DNA from: Stenotrophobium sp050739895
Lineage (GTDB): Bacteria; Pseudomonadota; Gammaproteobacteria; Nevskiales; Nevskiaceae
Length of the DNA stretch: 34,802 nt
Direction of reading: 5' to 3'
Assembly (NCBI GenBank): GCA_050739895.1
Contig: JBOICK010000091.1
Location: forward strand, 1 to 34,802
Below, one piece after another: positions 8,038-15,950 of the stretch (position 1 is its first letter; each line of letters begins with the position of its first letter). The notes beneath the pieces are model-generated. The model saw nothing but the letters and a program-made list of their open reading frames with translations. It had not been told where the DNA came from and ran no database searches. Made by a program: the position numbers and the translations under genes.

Positions 8038-9411
8038 GTGACGATCACCCGGAGCGTCCTGCTGTCTGTCGCCGTGACAGGCAGTTTCTGCCTTTTGCAG
8101 TCGTCGGCCTGGGCCAGGGTTTCCGCAGCGCAGGCCGCTGAACTCGATGGCCCTAAGCTGACTTGCCTGGGTGCCGAGCGCGCGGGTAGTACCGATGGCG
8201 TCGCCGCCTACACCGGCAAATATCTGGGCACATGGCCGGGCATGAAGAAGCCCTACGGCTACGAGCCTGGCCCTTACGCAAGCGAGAAGCCGCTGTTCGC
8301 CATCACTGCGCAGAACATGGCGCAATACGTGGACAAGCTCACCGAGGGACAGCAGGCGCTGCTGCAAAAGTATCCGCGCGATTTCCGCATGAACGTGTAT
8401 CCGAGCCATCGCGATTTCCGTAATCCCGATCAGGTCTGCGCAGTCGCGAAACAGAACGCGATCACGGCGGAAGTCGTGCATGACGGCAAAGGCGTGTCCG
8501 GCACCACCGGCGCGATTCCGTTTCCGATTCCGCAGAGCGGACTGGAGGCGATCTGGAACGTGGTCTTCGCCTACCGCGCCTGGAGCGAGGCGGTGACTTC
8601 GCAGACCGCGGTGGTCTACACCAACGGCAACATCACTTGGGGCAAGGCCCGATTCGTCGACATGTCGCCGCAGGGGCCGGCCGGCAAGCCCGGATCGATG
8701 CAGGACAAGGTCGCCGCGTATTTCTACATCAGTTACCTGGAACCGGAGCGCGACAAGGGCATGACCTCGGTCGGTTACCAGCCGCTGGATTTTTCCAACG
8801 GCAGCGCCAACTCCTGGCAATACATGCCGGGATTGCGGCGCGTGCGGCAGGCGCCGGAAGTCGGCTTCGACTACCCGGTGCCGCCGGCCGGCATGCACGT
8901 CTCCGACGAAGACGGGCTGTTCAACGGCTCGCCGGAACGCTTTACCTGGAAGATCGTCGGCAAGAAGGAAATCTACGTGCCTTACGACAACTTCCGCATC
9001 AACGATCCGCAGATCAAGCTTGCCGACCTGGTCCGGCCCCATGCAATCAATCCCGAATACGAGCGCTATGAACTGCACCGCGTCTGGGTGATCGAGGGCA
9101 CGCTCAAGCCCGGGCTGCGGCACGTTTACGGCAAGCGCACGATTTATGCCGACGAAGACACCTGGCTGGCGCTGTGGGCCGACAACCAGGATACGCACGG
9201 AAAACTCTGGCGCAGCAGCTACGTGAATTATTTTTACTCACAGGAATCGAAAGCATTTCACCGCGGCGTCACGGTTTACAACGACCTCGATCTGGGCGCC
9301 TACGAGGCGACCTACCTGGTCAACGCGGCCGGCGATAACTGGTGGCGGCTTGACCGGAAATACCCGCTGTCGATGTTCACGCCGGAGGCCGCGGCACGTG
9401 GTGGCCACTAG
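8038..9411 (+). CDS. DUF1329 domain exported protein
   Basis: A 457-residue protein with a signal peptide (hydrophobic residues about 7-22 ending in SSAWA) followed by a DUF1329 domain. Recognisable segments include KKPYGYEPGPYASEKPLF, VAAYFYISYLEPERDKG, PGLRRVRQAPEVGFDYP and GLRHVYGKRTIYADEDTW. DUF1329 proteins are periplasmic or outer-membrane-associated and often occur near lipid or hydrophobic-substrate export and uptake systems; their biochemical role is unknown. The GTG at 8038 is preferred because GGAGG precedes it by about 11 bases and the signal peptide begins there. It is co-oriented with the SDR gene 17 bp upstream. An AT-core repeat follows 23 bp after the stop. Confidence 0.85.
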   Translation: MTITRSVLLSVAVTGSFCLLQSSAWARVSAAQAAELDGPKLTCLGAERAGSTDGVAAYTGKYLGTWPGMKKPYGYEPGPYASEKPLFAITAQNMAQYVDKLTEGQQALLQKYPRDFRMNVYPSHRDFRNPDQVCAVAKQNAITAEVVHDGKGVSGTTGAIPFPIPQSGLEAIWNVVFAYRAWSEAVTSQTAVVYTNGNITWGKARFVDMSPQGPAGKPGSMQDKVAAYFYISYLEPERDKGMTSVGYQPLDFSNGSANSWQYMPGLRRVRQAPEVGFDYPVPPAGMHVSDEDGLFNGSPERFTWKIVGKKEIYVPYDNFRINDPQIKLADLVRPHAINPEYERYELHRVWVIEGTLKPGLRHVYGKRTIYADEDTWLALWADNQDTHGKLWRSSYVNYFYSQESKAFHRGVTVYNDLDLGAYEATYLVNAAGDNWWRLDRKYPLSMFTPEAAARGGH

Positions 9412-9434
9412 CGGCAAATGACTTGGTTGGAGTC

Positions 9435-9542
9435 ATCCGCTGTCGCCATTTGCCTGGGCAACGTTGTTATTTATTATATTATATTAATATTTATAGTAAA
9501 TAATATTAAACGCAACGTGCCAGCTTTTGGCAGAGAGCGGGT
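9435..9542 (+). repeat. AT-core inverted-end repeat, copy 2
   Basis: A 108 bp copy of the window-wide element: ATCCGCT at 9435-9441, TGTTAT at 9465-9470, an AT-rich core to about 9510, and AGCGGGT at 9536-9542. A perfect hairpin ATGACT-TGGTTGG-AGTCAT (9418-9436) ends on the second base of the element, and a second one, TGCCA-GCTTT-TGGCA (9518-9532), lies just inside the right end. It fills the gap between two convergent genes, 23 bp from one stop and 15 bp from the other. Confidence 0.87.
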
Positions 9543-9557
9543 GGCGCTTCTCGCCGA

Positions 9558-9971
9558 TTAAATCAGTCCGCTGGCCGCCAGCCTGATCCGCTCTGCGGGT
9601 ACATGAAGTTGCGTCAGCAGATAGTGTTTGAACTCGGGGCTGTAATCCTGCTCGCCGATAGCTTTCGCCATGCAGGACAACCAGGCATTGCGCTCGGCTT
9701 CACCGATATGCAGATGCTGGTGAAACATCGGGATATTGATGCCGCCGAATTTCTCGTTGTAAAGCCGCGGGCCACCCAGCCAGCCGCACAGAAAAAACGC
9801 GAGTCTTTCCGTGGTCGAGGTGAGATCGGCAGGATGCATTACGCGGATGCTGCGACCTTCCGGCAGCGTGTCCATCAATTCGTAGAAGCGATGCGACAGT
9901 TTCAGCAGGCCTTCGGTGCCGCCGGCGGCGCGATACGATGCGTCGCCTGTTCCAAACGGGGGTGTCGCCAT
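9558..9971 (-). CDS. Group II truncated haemoglobin
   Basis: A 137-residue 2-over-2 globin of the trHbO-like group, which binds haem and reacts with oxygen, NO or peroxide. FYELMDTLPE carries the B10 Tyr and the group-typical motif, FLCGWLGGPRLYNEKFGG the CD/E region, and MFHQHLHIGEAERNAWLSCM the proximal-His region; the first His of that stretch aligns with the haem ligand. The usual proline pair after the proximal His is replaced by further histidines. An upstream in-frame ATG at 9992 would add seven residues; ATG 9971 is preferred because GGAG lies 11 bases before it. The gene is third in a minus-strand row after the SDR and methyltransferase. Confidence 0.85.
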   Translation of the reverse strand: MATPPFGTGDASYRAAGGTEGLLKLSHRFYELMDTLPEGRSIRVMHPADLTSTTERLAFFLCGWLGGPRLYNEKFGGINIPMFHQHLHIGEAERNAWLSCMAKAIGEQDYSPEFKHYLLTQLHVPAERIRLAASGLI

Positions 9972-10042
9972 TTCGCGCTGACTCCAATGCATGCGCAGCG
10001 CAGCTTGGAAGCCTGCGATGCAGCGTGTGGTGCGGCGCGATT

Positions 10043-10921
10043 TTACCTAACACGGCGGCGCGGTGCGCGGCGCGGCTGCACCGAGGCTTCGAGGATGCGC
10101 ACGCGCTCGGCGCCGCGGGTGGCGGCGATGGCGCGGGTTTCGGGCAGCGCCCGCGGCTCGTGCACGATGACGGTCCTGAAACCGGCGCTGCGCATCGTCT
10201 GGATCGCCTCTGCCGCGGCGTTGAAGTGAACGTACAGTTTGCCTTTGACGAAGCGTCCCAGCACGGCGCGGAAGGCGTTGCTGCCGGCGCCGTAGTTGTC
10301 GCGCTGGACGTAGCAGTCGGCGAGATACAGTCCCTGCGGAAATTTCTTGAGCGTCCGTGCAAAGCGTTGCCAGACTGTGCGCGCGGTGTCGTCGTCGAGA
10401 TAGCTCATCAGGCCTTCGGTGATGATCGCGGTGCCTTGTTTTGGATCCAGCGTTTTGGCGATGGCAGCCAGCGACTGCGGACCCTTCTCCGCGAGTGCAT
10501 CCAGTTCCAGCACCTGATGTCGCGTCGAGAGCAATCCGGCTTTGTCGAGCAGGCGACGCTTGGTAGCGGCCATCGCCGGCAGGTCGGTTTCCAGATAGGT
10601 GATCCTGTCGCCGTAGCGCTTGATGAAGTTGAGACCGCGTGGCGACAGGCCAGCGGCGACCTCGATCACCTGCGTGATTCTGCCTTCGTCGATGGCGTGG
10701 GCCAGTCGTGCGTCGATGCCCTTGTGCCGCGCGATCATCAGCGCCTCGAAGGAGGTGCCGCTGGCCATGCGCAGGCCGCCCATGAGTACGCGAAAGCCGG
10801 TGTCGAGCCGCTTGCCTTGAGGCGTTGCCAACGCGCGATCGGACATGCCGAGTCGATACCACATGTAGCCGGTGGCGTAGGCGGTGGGGCTGATACGTTC
10901 GGTGGAAACGTCGCTGGACAT
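10043..10921 (-). CDS. Class I SAM-dependent methyltransferase (LCM/PPM1-like)
   Basis: A 292-residue protein related to the leucine carboxyl methyltransferase (LCM/PPM1) family of class I SAM-dependent methyltransferases. ITQVIEVAAGLSPRGLNF corresponds to motif I (SAM-binding glycine-rich loop), YLETDLPAM to the acidic ribose-binding motif, and GTAIITEGLMSYLDDD to the family motif near the active site. The acceptor substrate is unknown; bacterial members are often in secondary or lipid metabolism. The ATG at 10921 gives a start just 20 bp after the upstream SDR stop codon, indicating cotranscription. The C-terminus is Arg-rich (RRAPRRRVR). Confidence 0.82.
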   Translation of the reverse strand: MSSDVSTERISPTAYATGYMWYRLGMSDRALATPQGKRLDTGFRVLMGGLRMASGTSFEALMIARHKGIDARLAHAIDEGRITQVIEVAAGLSPRGLNFIKRYGDRITYLETDLPAMAATKRRLLDKAGLLSTRHQVLELDALAEKGPQSLAAIAKTLDPKQGTAIITEGLMSYLDDDTARTVWQRFARTLKKFPQGLYLADCYVQRDNYGAGSNAFRAVLGRFVKGKLYVHFNAAAEAIQTMRSAGFRTVIVHEPRALPETRAIAATRGAERVRILEASVQPRRAPRRRVR

Positions 10922-10941
10922 AGGGGTGCTCGCGGTCTGGT

Positions 10942-11721
10942 TCAGACGCCAGGTGCGCCTGGAAAGCCGACGTAGTATTGGCCGGTGAGCATGCCGCCGT
11001 CGACCGCGATCTCGGCGCCGCACAAATAAGAGGAATCATCGCTAGCGAGGAACAGGCTGGTGCGGGCCACTTCCTCCGGCTCGCCGACGCGCTGCAGCGG
11101 CACCATGGTGTAGCGCTTGTTGACGTCGGCCTTGGCTTCCGCATAGGGATTGCCCATCGCGGTATCGATGCCGCCCGGATGCACCGAGTTCACACGAACG
11201 CCCTTGTGACCGAACTCCATTGCTGCAACTTTGGTCAGTCCGCGGATGCCCCACTTGCTCGAGCAATACGCTGCGAGGCCGTTGGCGCCTTTCATGCCGT
11301 CGGCCGAGGAGATGTTGACGATGCTGCCCTTGCCGCGCGCGACCATCTGCTCACCAACCAGCTTGGTGCCGAGGAAGGTGCCGAGCAGGTTCACCGACAG
11401 CACTTTTTCAAAATCCGATTTCTGCGTGTCGGCAATGGTCCTGAACAGCAGCACGCCGGCGTTGTTGACCAGCGCGTCGATTTCGCCGAACGCGGATTTT
11501 GTCCTGGCGATGACGTTGCTCCAGCTGTCCTCGCTGGTGACATCGTGATGCACGAAGATTGCCTTGCCCTTGAGTTCCTGCGCCAGCTTCTCGCCGTCGG
11601 CGTCGAGCACATCGGCGATCACCACCTTCGCGCCCTCGGCCGCGAACACGCGCACCGTGGCCGCGCCCATGCCGCGTGCGCCGCCGGTAATGATTGCCAC
11701 CTTGCCTTGTAGTCGGGTCAT
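10942..11721 (-). CDS. SDR family oxidoreductase, hydroxysteroid dehydrogenase-like
   Basis: A 259-residue classical SDR with TGGARGMG (12-19), NNAG (86-89), Ser139 and YCSSK (Y152, K156), and NSVHPGGIDT after the catalytic helix. The general sequence resembles 3-alpha (or 20-beta)-hydroxysteroid dehydrogenases and cyclohexanol-type dehydrogenases; the substrate is inferred, not shown. It heads a minus-strand run (SDR, methyltransferase, truncated haemoglobin) and is divergent from the patatin gene, sharing a 121 bp intergenic region with no evident operator. Confidence 0.9.
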   Translation of the reverse strand: MTRLQGKVAIITGGARGMGAATVRVFAAEGAKVVIADVLDADGEKLAQELKGKAIFVHHDVTSEDSWSNVIARTKSAFGEIDALVNNAGVLLFRTIADTQKSDFEKVLSVNLLGTFLGTKLVGEQMVARGKGSIVNISSADGMKGANGLAAYCSSKWGIRGLTKVAAMEFGHKGVRVNSVHPGGIDTAMGNPYAEAKADVNKRYTMVPLQRVGEPEEVARTSLFLASDDSSYLCGAEIAVDGGMLTGQYYVGFPGAPGV

Positions 11722-11842
11722 AATTCATCCACTGTGTAGGGGTCCGTGCCGAAATCTATCAGGGTTTTGCCGGGCCCCGTCTCACGCAAATGGTGGAGAA
11801 ACGTTGCCGGGTTTTTGTTGCCCGACTTTTACCGGAGTGCAT

Positions 11843-13267
11843 ATGTCGGCCCCTGCCAGCAAGACTTTGCTGAAGCTGCAGCGCATGGAAATCACCCTGG
11901 TGCGCGCGGTGCTGGTGCATCCGAAGTTCCTGCTGGAACGCGAATTGCAGCAGTTACGCTACATCCTCGGCTTCGCGCGGCTGCATGTGTTCGCCCCCGG
12001 CGCGGCACTCAGGCAGACGTGCCGCGCGGATGTCGAGCTGGATCACGGCATCATCGAGCCGTTTCGCGAATTGGTGCTGCGCGATCTTTATCCGCCCCTG
12101 CGCCGCGAAGATAATCCGCGCGAGCGCCTGGGCGGCTGCGTGCAGACGCTCGCTGCCCTGCACGCCGCGCTGAAACCGGTGCGGGCGCAGCTGCTCGAAC
12201 GCCATCGCAACGATTTCTCCGAAGCGGAACTGGACGCAGAAGTCGGCCACAAGGCGCTGGTCACGATCATGGGTGGCGGTGGCGGCGCGGGCTATGTCTA
12301 CATCGGCGCCGCGGCGCGGCTGCGTGCGGAAGGCAAGTCTTCCGATTACCTGGTGGGGTCCTCCATCGGTGCGCTGATCGGCGCAGTCATGGCGCGTACG
12401 CGGAAAATTGATATCGATGCGCTGCTGGCCTGGGCCAAGGCCCTGCGGGTGCGCGACATGTTCGCACGCCCGTACATGGGCCAGACCTATACCCTGCCGG
12501 GCCTGACGCGCCTGCACCTGAAAGGCATGCATAGACTGCTGGTGCATCCCGATGGCAGTCCGCTGCGGCTGAAGGATCTGGAGATTCCCTACGAGGCGGT
12601 GACCGCCGGTGTGCACACGTCAGTGTATCAGCATCTGCCGGCCTCCTTGCGCGAGGTCTCCGCCGGCCGGCGCGGCAAGAGTTTTTCCAAGCTGCTGGCC
12701 GAGCGCATGTTGTTGCTGGGCGCGCTGGTCACACCGCATGTGACGAAGGCGATCGTTCTGGGGCGCGACGAGACAACGCAGGATGTTCGCGTTGCCGATG
12801 CGGTCGGCCTCTCTGCTGCAATCCCCGCCGTGCTGCAATACGAGCCACCGCAACGCGATGCGCAGACCGACGCGATCCTGGCACGCATCCGTGAGCAACA
12901 GCAGGTGGCGTTGTTCGTGGACGGCGCGATGGCGAGCAACGTGCCGGCGCGCATCGCCTGGGAAGGCGTGCAGGCCGGACGCATCGGCACGCGTAACGCC
13001 TTTCACCTGGCGCTGGATTGTTTTCACCCGCAGTGGGATCCGAGTCATCTGTGGTTGTGGCCGGTGACGCAGGCGGTGCAGCTGCAGCTTCCGCCGCAAC
13101 GGCTTTATTTCGACTGGCTGATGCAGTTTTCGCCGACACTGTCGCCGGTCAACCTGCTGCCATCCGCAGCGGATTTCGATCAGGCGTTCAAGTGGGGCTG
13201 GCAACAGGCCGACATCATGCTGCCGTTCCTGCTCAAGGCGCTGGAGCCGGTGGCCTGGCATCCGTAA
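11843..13267 (+). CDS. Patatin-like phospholipase/esterase with N-terminal extension
   Basis: A 474-residue protein. Residues about 139-370 are a patatin domain: oxyanion loop GGGGGAGYVYIG (144-155), nucleophile motif GSSIG with Ser174, and the dyad Asp in DGAMASN (D360). Such enzymes deacylate phospholipids or neutral lipids. The 135 residues before the patatin domain are charged and helical and I do not recognise them. The ATG at 11843 is chosen for the CGGAG about nine bases upstream. The gene is divergent from the SDR at 11721 and convergent with the GH5 lipoprotein. Confidence 0.88.
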   Translation: MSAPASKTLLKLQRMEITLVRAVLVHPKFLLERELQQLRYILGFARLHVFAPGAALRQTCRADVELDHGIIEPFRELVLRDLYPPLRREDNPRERLGGCVQTLAALHAALKPVRAQLLERHRNDFSEAELDAEVGHKALVTIMGGGGGAGYVYIGAAARLRAEGKSSDYLVGSSIGALIGAVMARTRKIDIDALLAWAKALRVRDMFARPYMGQTYTLPGLTRLHLKGMHRLLVHPDGSPLRLKDLEIPYEAVTAGVHTSVYQHLPASLREVSAGRRGKSFSKLLAERMLLLGALVTPHVTKAIVLGRDETTQDVRVADAVGLSAAIPAVLQYEPPQRDAQTDAILARIREQQQVALFVDGAMASNVPARIAWEGVQAGRIGTRNAFHLALDCFHPQWDPSHLWLWPVTQAVQLQLPPQRLYFDWLMQFSPTLSPVNLLPSAADFDQAFKWGWQQADIMLPFLLKALEPVAWHP

Positions 13268-13450
13268 GCAAATATCGCGTTACGGCGTCTGCGTATGCAT
13301 CACCACTTCATCATCGGCGCCGGATTTAGCAGAGAACTTTCTCGAGTTCGCGACAACATCTATCGTGTACATCACGCAGATAGCTGAAGCATGAGAATCC
13401 CGCCGGACAAGGTATCCAATGACGCAGGACAAGTGGTGCTCACCCTACGG

Positions 13451-14968
13451 TTATTTGACAGGATCAATCTCTACGCTGACCTGTGCCGCACCGGAAGTAT
13501 TGGTGATGGTGAGGATGGACGCGCCGGCAGGTGACGTGACTTGTCCGCCTGAGACATTCACGGTGTAACCGTTCGGGTACTGCAAGGCCGGCACGAAGAT
13601 CTGCGTCGGCGCGGTGCTTGCGCGCGGCGTGTAGCTCAGCGTGAAAATCTTGCTGGTGGTGTCGAACGCCATCGCGGTCGGTGCGCCGGCGATGGCCTGC
13701 GCGTAGGGCCGGATCAGCAGGACGGCCTTGGCCTGCTTGAGCGTGGACAGGTCGCTGTCGTTGCTGAACAGGCTCTCCGCCTGCGCAGAGCCGGTCGGGT
13801 CGCCGAAGGTTTTGTAGGACCAGTAGGTCCAGCCGACCAGGTTCTGGTCGGCGAGCTGCGCCACGCGGCCGATGTCGGTGAGATCGTCGCTGGCGCCGAA
13901 CTCGGTCATCAGCGAGGCCGCGCCCATCGCCGCGGTCTGCGTCGCGGCGTTGCCCATCGTGCGTGGCTCGATGATCGTGCAGTCCGGCAGTTCCACCGGC
14001 AGGTTGTAGGATGCAGTCAGCGTGGACGAGCAGTAGTCGTGCCACGACAGGCCCAGCGCCGGGTCAGTGATTGCGCCGAATCCACTGGGCGCGCCGAAAT
14101 CGAACAACTGCTGCGGCTCGAAAAATGCGAAGTGGCTTTGATCGACGCTGCGGATGCCGGCCAGTTCGTACTGCTGGAATTTTTGCAGCGTGGCATCGAA
14201 CAGCGGACAGTCGATCTCGAAGCAGGTCGGCCACTGCGTGCCGGGCCAGGGCTCATTGAAGATGTCGTAGCCCAGCAGATACGGCTGGTCGCGCCAGCGC
14301 GACGCCACCGCGATCCAGGCATTGCGGTAGTCGTCCCAGATATTGTTCTTGTTGGCCCAGAAGTTGTCGTAGACGTGGTTGAGGATGACGCTGGCGAACT
14401 CGTTGAGCGGGAATCCGTGCACGGCGTCGTTGGGCAGGCCGTCGTCATAATTCGCCCAGGGCGGGAAGCCCTCACCCTGGTATTTCTCGTTGTACATGTC
14501 CTGGTGGAAGTCGAGCAGCACCCGGATGTGGCGCGAGGCCAGCAGCTGCACGGTGCGGTCGATCTGGTCGAGATAGCCGCTGTCGATCACGCCCTGCGTC
14601 GGCATCACACCGGCGAACAGCACGCCCAGGCGCACCGCGTTGAAGCCGTTGGCGGCGAGGAAATCCGCATCCGCGGCGGTCATGCCCGCGGCGGTATCCG
14701 GCGGGTAATACGGCGCCGCCTTCCACACCACGTTGACGCCGTGCAGCAGCACCACGCGGTTGGCGGAGTCCACCATCCAGCGGCCGTCGCGGTGCAGCGT
14801 CGTCGATGCCGCGTCCGTCGCCGTTACCGCCTGCGAGCTGCCGCAGGCGGCGAGCGCCAGCGCGGGCAGGAGCAGCGCGAGCCGCCAGAGACGAGCGATG
14901 CTGTTCGGTGCCTTGTGGCGTGATGCGCTGCGCTCTGCGGCAGCAGCGTGGACCGTGTGGTTTTTCAT
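13451..14968 (-). CDS. GH5 endoglycoceramidase-like lipoprotein
   Basis: A 505-residue glycoside hydrolase. A basic N-terminus and hydrophobic stretch end in the lipobox LAAC (Cys42), so it is probably a lipoprotein. The catalytic domain covers about 60-420: LDFHQDMYNEKYQGEGFPPW (152-171) is characteristic of endoglycosylceramidases, DIFNEPWPG gives the acid/base Glu239, and LMTEFGAS the nucleophile Glu356. A short beta-sandwich-like C-terminal domain (about 430-505) follows, as in endoglycoceramidases. Expected reaction: cleavage between the glycan and ceramide of glycosphingolipids, or a related glycolipid. A ribosome site (GGGGAG) precedes the ATG. An AT-core repeat lies 92 bp upstream. 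Confidence 0.85.
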   Translation of the reverse strand: MKNHTVHAAAAERSASRHKAPNSIARLWRLALLLPALALAACGSSQAVTATDAASTTLHRDGRWMVDSANRVVLLHGVNVVWKAAPYYPPDTAAGMTAADADFLAANGFNAVRLGVLFAGVMPTQGVIDSGYLDQIDRTVQLLASRHIRVLLDFHQDMYNEKYQGEGFPPWANYDDGLPNDAVHGFPLNEFASVILNHVYDNFWANKNNIWDDYRNAWIAVASRWRDQPYLLGYDIFNEPWPGTQWPTCFEIDCPLFDATLQKFQQYELAGIRSVDQSHFAFFEPQQLFDFGAPSGFGAITDPALGLSWHDYCSSTLTASYNLPVELPDCTIIEPRTMGNAATQTAAMGAASLMTEFGASDDLTDIGRVAQLADQNLVGWTYWSYKTFGDPTGSAQAESLFSNDSDLSTLKQAKAVLLIRPYAQAIAGAPTAMAFDTTSKIFTLSYTPRASTAPTQIFVPALQYPNGYTVNVSGGQVTSPAGASILTITNTSGAAQVSVEIDPVK

Positions 14969-15060
14969 CTCTCCCCGGCTCGCGAATTTTTTGACGGGGC
15001 CATTGCAGCATTTCCGCGCGGAGGGTTATTCGGCTTTTCGGACTAGGGTGGATTTGCTCC

Positions 15061-15168
15061 ATCCGCTGTTGCGTCGGATCGAATCATTGTTGTTATAAAG
15101 TAACTAATAAATATTATATTAGTGACTAAATACAAACATAGAATCCAGGCGAGCGCAGGAGAGCGGGT
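15061..15168 (+). repeat. AT-core inverted-end repeat, copy 3
   Basis: A 108 bp copy: ATCCGCT at 15061-15067, TGTTAT at 15091-15096, AT-rich core to about 15140, AGCGGGT at 15162-15168. A small hairpin, GTGGA-TTTGC-TCCAT (15048-15062, one G-T pair), again ends on the second base of the element. It lies 26 bp beyond the stop of the minus-strand monooxygenase gene and 92 bp upstream of the GH5 gene start. Confidence 0.85.
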
Positions 15169-15194
15169 GGCGCCGCCGTGGTGTCCTAGCGCGC

Positions 15195-15542
15195 TCAGGC
15201 GCCATGCGAGCGCCGCGAATCCGCCGGTGCCTGTTCGCGGGCGTTCATGCCGTAATCGCGCAGCACCACCGTCACGCGCAGGCGGTAGTCCGCAAAGATC
15301 GACGCGCGTCCGCGCCGCTGCGAGGCGCGGTGCGCCTCAGTGTTGCGCCACTGCCGCACCGCGTCCTCATCGCGCCAGAACGATAGCGACAGCAGCTTGC
15401 CGGGCTGCGTCAGGCTCTCGAAGCGCTCGATGGAGATGAAGCCGTCGATGGTCTGCAGCAGCGGCCGCAGCGCGGCGGCGGCGTCCAGATACGCCTGCCG
15501 CTGGCCGGGCGCCGGCGCCACCTCGAAAATCACCACGATCAC
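15195..15542 (-). CDS. Antibiotic biosynthesis monooxygenase (ABM) domain protein
   Basis: A 115-residue protein of the ABM dimeric alpha/beta-barrel family. VVIFEVAPAPGQRQAYLDAA, DGFISIERFESLTQPGKLLSLSFW split over 35-60, and RDEDAVRQWRNTEAHR (about 57-72) are typical. Members include cofactor-free quinol monooxygenases and haem-degrading enzymes; the substrate is unknown. Its start overlaps the stop of the NIPSNAP gene by four bases (ATGA), so the two are translationally coupled. The ArsR-type regulator is divergent from this pair. Confidence 0.85.
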   Translation of the reverse strand: MIVVIFEVAPAPGQRQAYLDAAAALRPLLQTIDGFISIERFESLTQPGKLLSLSFWRDEDAVRQWRNTEAHRASQRRGRASIFADYRLRVTVVLRDYGMNAREQAPADSRRSHGA

Positions 15543-15877
15543 GGCGCGGCTCCATTGGCGAGGCCGAAAGTGCCGTCCACCGCGCTGACAAAGCTGCGCT
15601 CCTCGCGCAGGATCAGGCGCTGCCGCTGCGCCATCGCAAAGTTGGCGATGCCCTCCGGATCGGCCTTGAGCCGCGCGCGGTAGACCTCGTAGGCGGCGAG
15701 GCTGTCGAAGGCAATCACGCCCCAGGCAATGTCGTTGGTTCCCTCGTGTGGCAGAAAGTAGCCTAGCAGTCGGCCGCCGCAGCGCGGAATGATGCGGCCC
15801 CAGTTCTCGGCGTAGGTCTGGAACGCCACGCGCTGGGATGGATCGATCTGGTAGCGGATGAAACAGGCGATGGTCAT
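15539..15877 (-). CDS. NIPSNAP family protein
   Basis: A 112-residue ferredoxin-like-fold protein of the NIPSNAP family, structurally related to ABM domains. Key stretches are FIRYQIDPSQRVAFQTYAENW, GYFLPHEGTNDIAWG and ALAAYEVYRARL-like sequence near 62-75. The function of bacterial NIPSNAPs is not known. The ATG at 15877 is chosen over an in-frame GTG at 15889 because GGAG lies seven bases upstream. It is the first gene of a two-gene operon with the ABM protein and starts 71 bp from the divergent ArsR gene. Confidence 0.82.
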   Translation of the reverse strand: MTIACFIRYQIDPSQRVAFQTYAENWGRIIPRCGGRLLGYFLPHEGTNDIAWGVIAFDSLAAYEVYRARLKADPEGIANFAMAQRQRLILREERSFVSAVDGTFGLANGAAP

Positions 15878-15926
15878 GGCAGACTCCACGTAGGATGCGA
15901 CTACAGTAGCCGATTGAAGCGCCGCA

Positions 15927-15950
15927 ATGGTTCGTTTAACATCGAACCAT
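15927..15950. promoter_or_regulatory. Palindromic operator at the arsR-type gene start
   Basis: A perfect inverted repeat ATGGTTCG-N8-CGAACCAT lies in the 71 bp between the divergent NIPSNAP/ABM operon and the ArsR-type gene. Its right arm overlaps the first two bases of the ArsR start codon. The size and symmetry fit an ArsR/SmtB dimer site, so autoregulation plus control of the monooxygenase operon is the likely role. Confidence 0.6.

Noticed and set aside
13295..13387. Thirty-codon frame starting MHHHFIIGAGFS, like the start of a flavin monooxygenase
   Set aside because: The similarity covers only about ten residues, then stops; there is no ribosome site and no further homologous sequence. 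Chance or a very old remnant.
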